From contig CAMVON010000001.1 in NCBI GenBank assembly GCA_947169155.1, positions 62,001 to 126,000 of the forward strand: 64,000 nt of DNA. Direction: 5' to 3'. Origin of the DNA: an uncultured Clostridiaceae bacterium (GTDB taxonomy: Bacteria; Bacillota; Clostridia; TANB77; CAG-465). Shown piece by piece: positions 63,601-64,000 of the stretch. The number at the start of each line of letters is the position of its first letter. The first letter of the stretch is position 1. Under the pieces are notes generated by a model. That model was not told the origin of the DNA and did not search any database. It worked only from the letters and a program-made list of their open reading frames with translations. The position numbers and the translations under genes were made by a program.

Positions 63601-64000
63601 ATGCACAAGGTGTTGCTGAATCTGGTGACCTTGTAAAAGGAAAATACTTCTATCAAGAAGTTGAAGCTCCAGAAGGAATCATTGTAGACAACACTATGTA
63701 TGATTTTGAAATCGTAGAAGATGGACAAAATGTTGTTAAAAACATGATTAACTACTATGCTAAAGGACAACTTCAAATAACTAAATATGATAGTAACAAC
63801 AAAGTTCTATCTGGAGTTAAATTTGAAATTGCTAATAGCCAAGGTACAGTAGTTGAAACTATTACAACAGATACTCAAGGAAAAGCTACAACTTCAAGAT
63901 TACCACTTGGAACTTATACATATAAAGAAGTAGAAGCTCCATCAGATGTTGTAATGGATACTGAAGCTCATGAATTTAAACTAGAATATAATAATCAAGT
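60663..64000 (+). CDS. Thioester-domain adhesin with tandem CnaB repeats (3' truncated by window edge)
   Basis: Missing from the ORF track because it has no stop in the window; 1112 codons are visible. GGAGAG precedes the ATG. A signal peptide (about 1-36) is followed by a thioester domain with C75 in TAYCIDY and Q126 in TQMALWEV, the Cys-Gln pair of TED adhesins. A beta-rich domain (to about residue 315) leads to at least nine ~89-residue CnaB repeats, each starting G-x-L-x-I-x-K-x-D, with a Glu in an (E/K)-x-x-AP-like turn and a VxN-type end, as needed for Lys-Asn isopeptide bonds. The C-terminal anchor is beyond the edge. It should project from the cell as a stiff adhesive rod (inference). 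Confidence 0.9.
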   Translation, partial: MKNCLKSIKNLKMKIISLILLVTLLTLEFSPFAVKATANQLQFYAAAIRAVGYDSYNGKNVWFSNATLGGQTAYCIDYTCPAPSGTMNFRDYLSDQGMAVLVHGYPNASAASLGVNNDEEAYMATQMALWEVLNRTGESQKSGLIFRVDNVTPKSGMEGFYQRTTAAAARLVAMAEADPFTDFPTMTIDNSDVQDRGSKDGDALIGPYTVTISGNYGSTLRSINASLVNAPASARIVDGNGNAKNSLANGDTVYVQMSRSEASTSFSVNFKAELDKIVGVIYTKPGQYVQDYVTTSTEPNTIEKDVQINWTKKNDLGEIQLVKVDQDDQPVKGAVFSLTNSKGENLGEVTTGSDGKISFYKVPEGQYTLTEVSAPEGYVIKTKTQNVTVVADKVTDVKFVNERITGKLVITKIDDANKRLEGVEFEIYDKDGYYLTTVTTDAKGMATVNLDYGTYFFKETKAPAGYEMDTNTYKFSVTDTNRTYYKTVTNERYKGSLVIVKTDDSQKALAGVKFNILNSNEEVVATITTNEDGLAGVKNLPLGTYYYQEISAPENVVMDTAKHEFKIETKNQVVRKDIVNEKVKGQLIINKVDNNNEVIEGAKFEIYDANGVVIDTITTNAQGVATSKYLGKGSYSYKEIYVPDGYILDSTVKTFNIETNNQVVTEKVVNFVASGSLKINKVDEYSKPLANVKFEIYDKNNNVVDTLVTDAQGKAQSKQLPLGEYTFKEVEVPENIVLDSTVRPFALTVNNQVITKTIVNDYINGKLRIIKVDENSKPLAGVKFNLYDSNKQLIDTMVTDENGIAVSGDLVKGSYYFQEIEAPEGIVVDNTMYDFTIEYDGQNVVKNLVNRYAKGTLVITKYDSTGALLANVKFNILNEAKEVVDTITTDENGRAESKKLVVGKYFYQEIDAPAHVVMDNKLHEFSLTKDNEVVTKEVINKVKEGKLKIIKVDENNKPLAGVKFNIYDENKVLVDSMTTNAQGVAESGDLVKGKYFYQEVEAPEGIIVDNTMYDFEIVEDGQNVVKNMINYYAKGQLQITKYDSNNKVLSGVKFEIANSQGTVVETITTDTQGKATTSRLPLGTYTYKEVEAPSDVVMDTEAHEFKLEYNNQ
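61611..64000 (+). repeat. Tandem CnaB repeat array (nine copies to the edge)
   Basis: Repeat units of about 267-271 bases begin near 61611, 61876, 62143, 62411, 62682, 62952, 63221, 63491 and 63761. Units 6+7 and 8+9 resemble each other as pairs more than as neighbours. Confidence 0.85.

Noticed and set aside
61611-64000. CRISPR array or satellite repeat
   Set aside because: The ~270-bp periodicity is a coding repeat of CnaB domains in one open frame, with no spacers.

Overview
This window is AT-rich, coding-dense DNA from a low-GC Gram-positive bacterium, most likely an anaerobic gut member of the Clostridia. That is an inference from content: AddA, PrsA-like foldase, a CIRCE/HrcA-controlled hrcA-grpE-dnaK-dnaJ operon, a T-box before thrS, rubrerythrin, a small Cys/Gly-rich protein resembling spore-former miniproteins, dockerin proteins and sortase-type surface proteins. 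Almost all genes lie on the + strand, in short operons with recognisable -35/-10 boxes and U-tailed hairpins. No tRNA, rRNA, CRISPR array, transposase or phage gene was seen.

Layout. 1-4.6 kb: the 3' end of addA, pgeF, pgsA, an HD-domain protein and a small basic/coiled-coil protein. 4.6-12.2 kb: ligA, mfd, a membrane-anchored parvulin foldase and a SpoU-type RNA methyltransferase. 12.2-18.3 kb: minus-strand DUF378, small unknowns, a peptidoglycan glycosyltransferase, a histidine phosphatase, a Mg2+ P-type ATPase and a methyltransferase. 18.3-23.8 kb: uvrA, two tiny minus-strand membrane miniproteins missing from the ORF track, rlmD and a DUF1796 protein. 23.8-26.5 kb: a RhuM-Fic fusion and a membrane-linked XRE regulator, the most accessory-looking part. 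26.5-31.4 kb: the tcdA-Nudix-ttcA-GNAT-pilin operon, a second GNAT, a 39-aa miniprotein and rubrerythrin. 31.4-36.6 kb: two charged coiled-coil proteins (one with an internal domain duplication), two CAP-Big2-dockerin proteins in tandem and a secreted protein made almost only of dockerin-type repeats. 36.6-43.7 kb: glmM, rsmE, an S66 peptidase, 5-FTHF cyclo-ligase, a secreted nuclease, ruvB, queH and a membrane protein. 43.7-48.9 kb: an orphan PstS-like protein, a DUF3298-like membrane protein, and a threonine T-box with a thrS lacking the TGS domain. 49-53.2 kb: a 1387-aa CnaB surface protein. 53.2-59.2 kb: three small membrane proteins, then the heat-shock operon. 59.2-64 kb: an SH3-VanW protein and a second thioester/CnaB adhesin running off the right edge.

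How it fits together. The housekeeping genes cover DNA repair and recombination (addA, ligA, mfd, uvrA, ruvB), tRNA/rRNA modification (tcdA, ttcA, queH, rlmD, rsmE, SpoU), envelope synthesis (pgsA, glmM, glycosyltransferase) and protein quality control. The accessory content is surface-directed. Two adhesins each show a Cys-Gln thioester signature at the tip of an isopeptide-type CnaB stalk, there is an orphan FctA-like pilin, and three dockerin proteins share one recognition sequence although no cohesin or sortase is in view. In many genes the ORF-track start lies upstream of the Shine-Dalgarno site, or even in a -35 box, so starts are corrected here where the sequence decides it.
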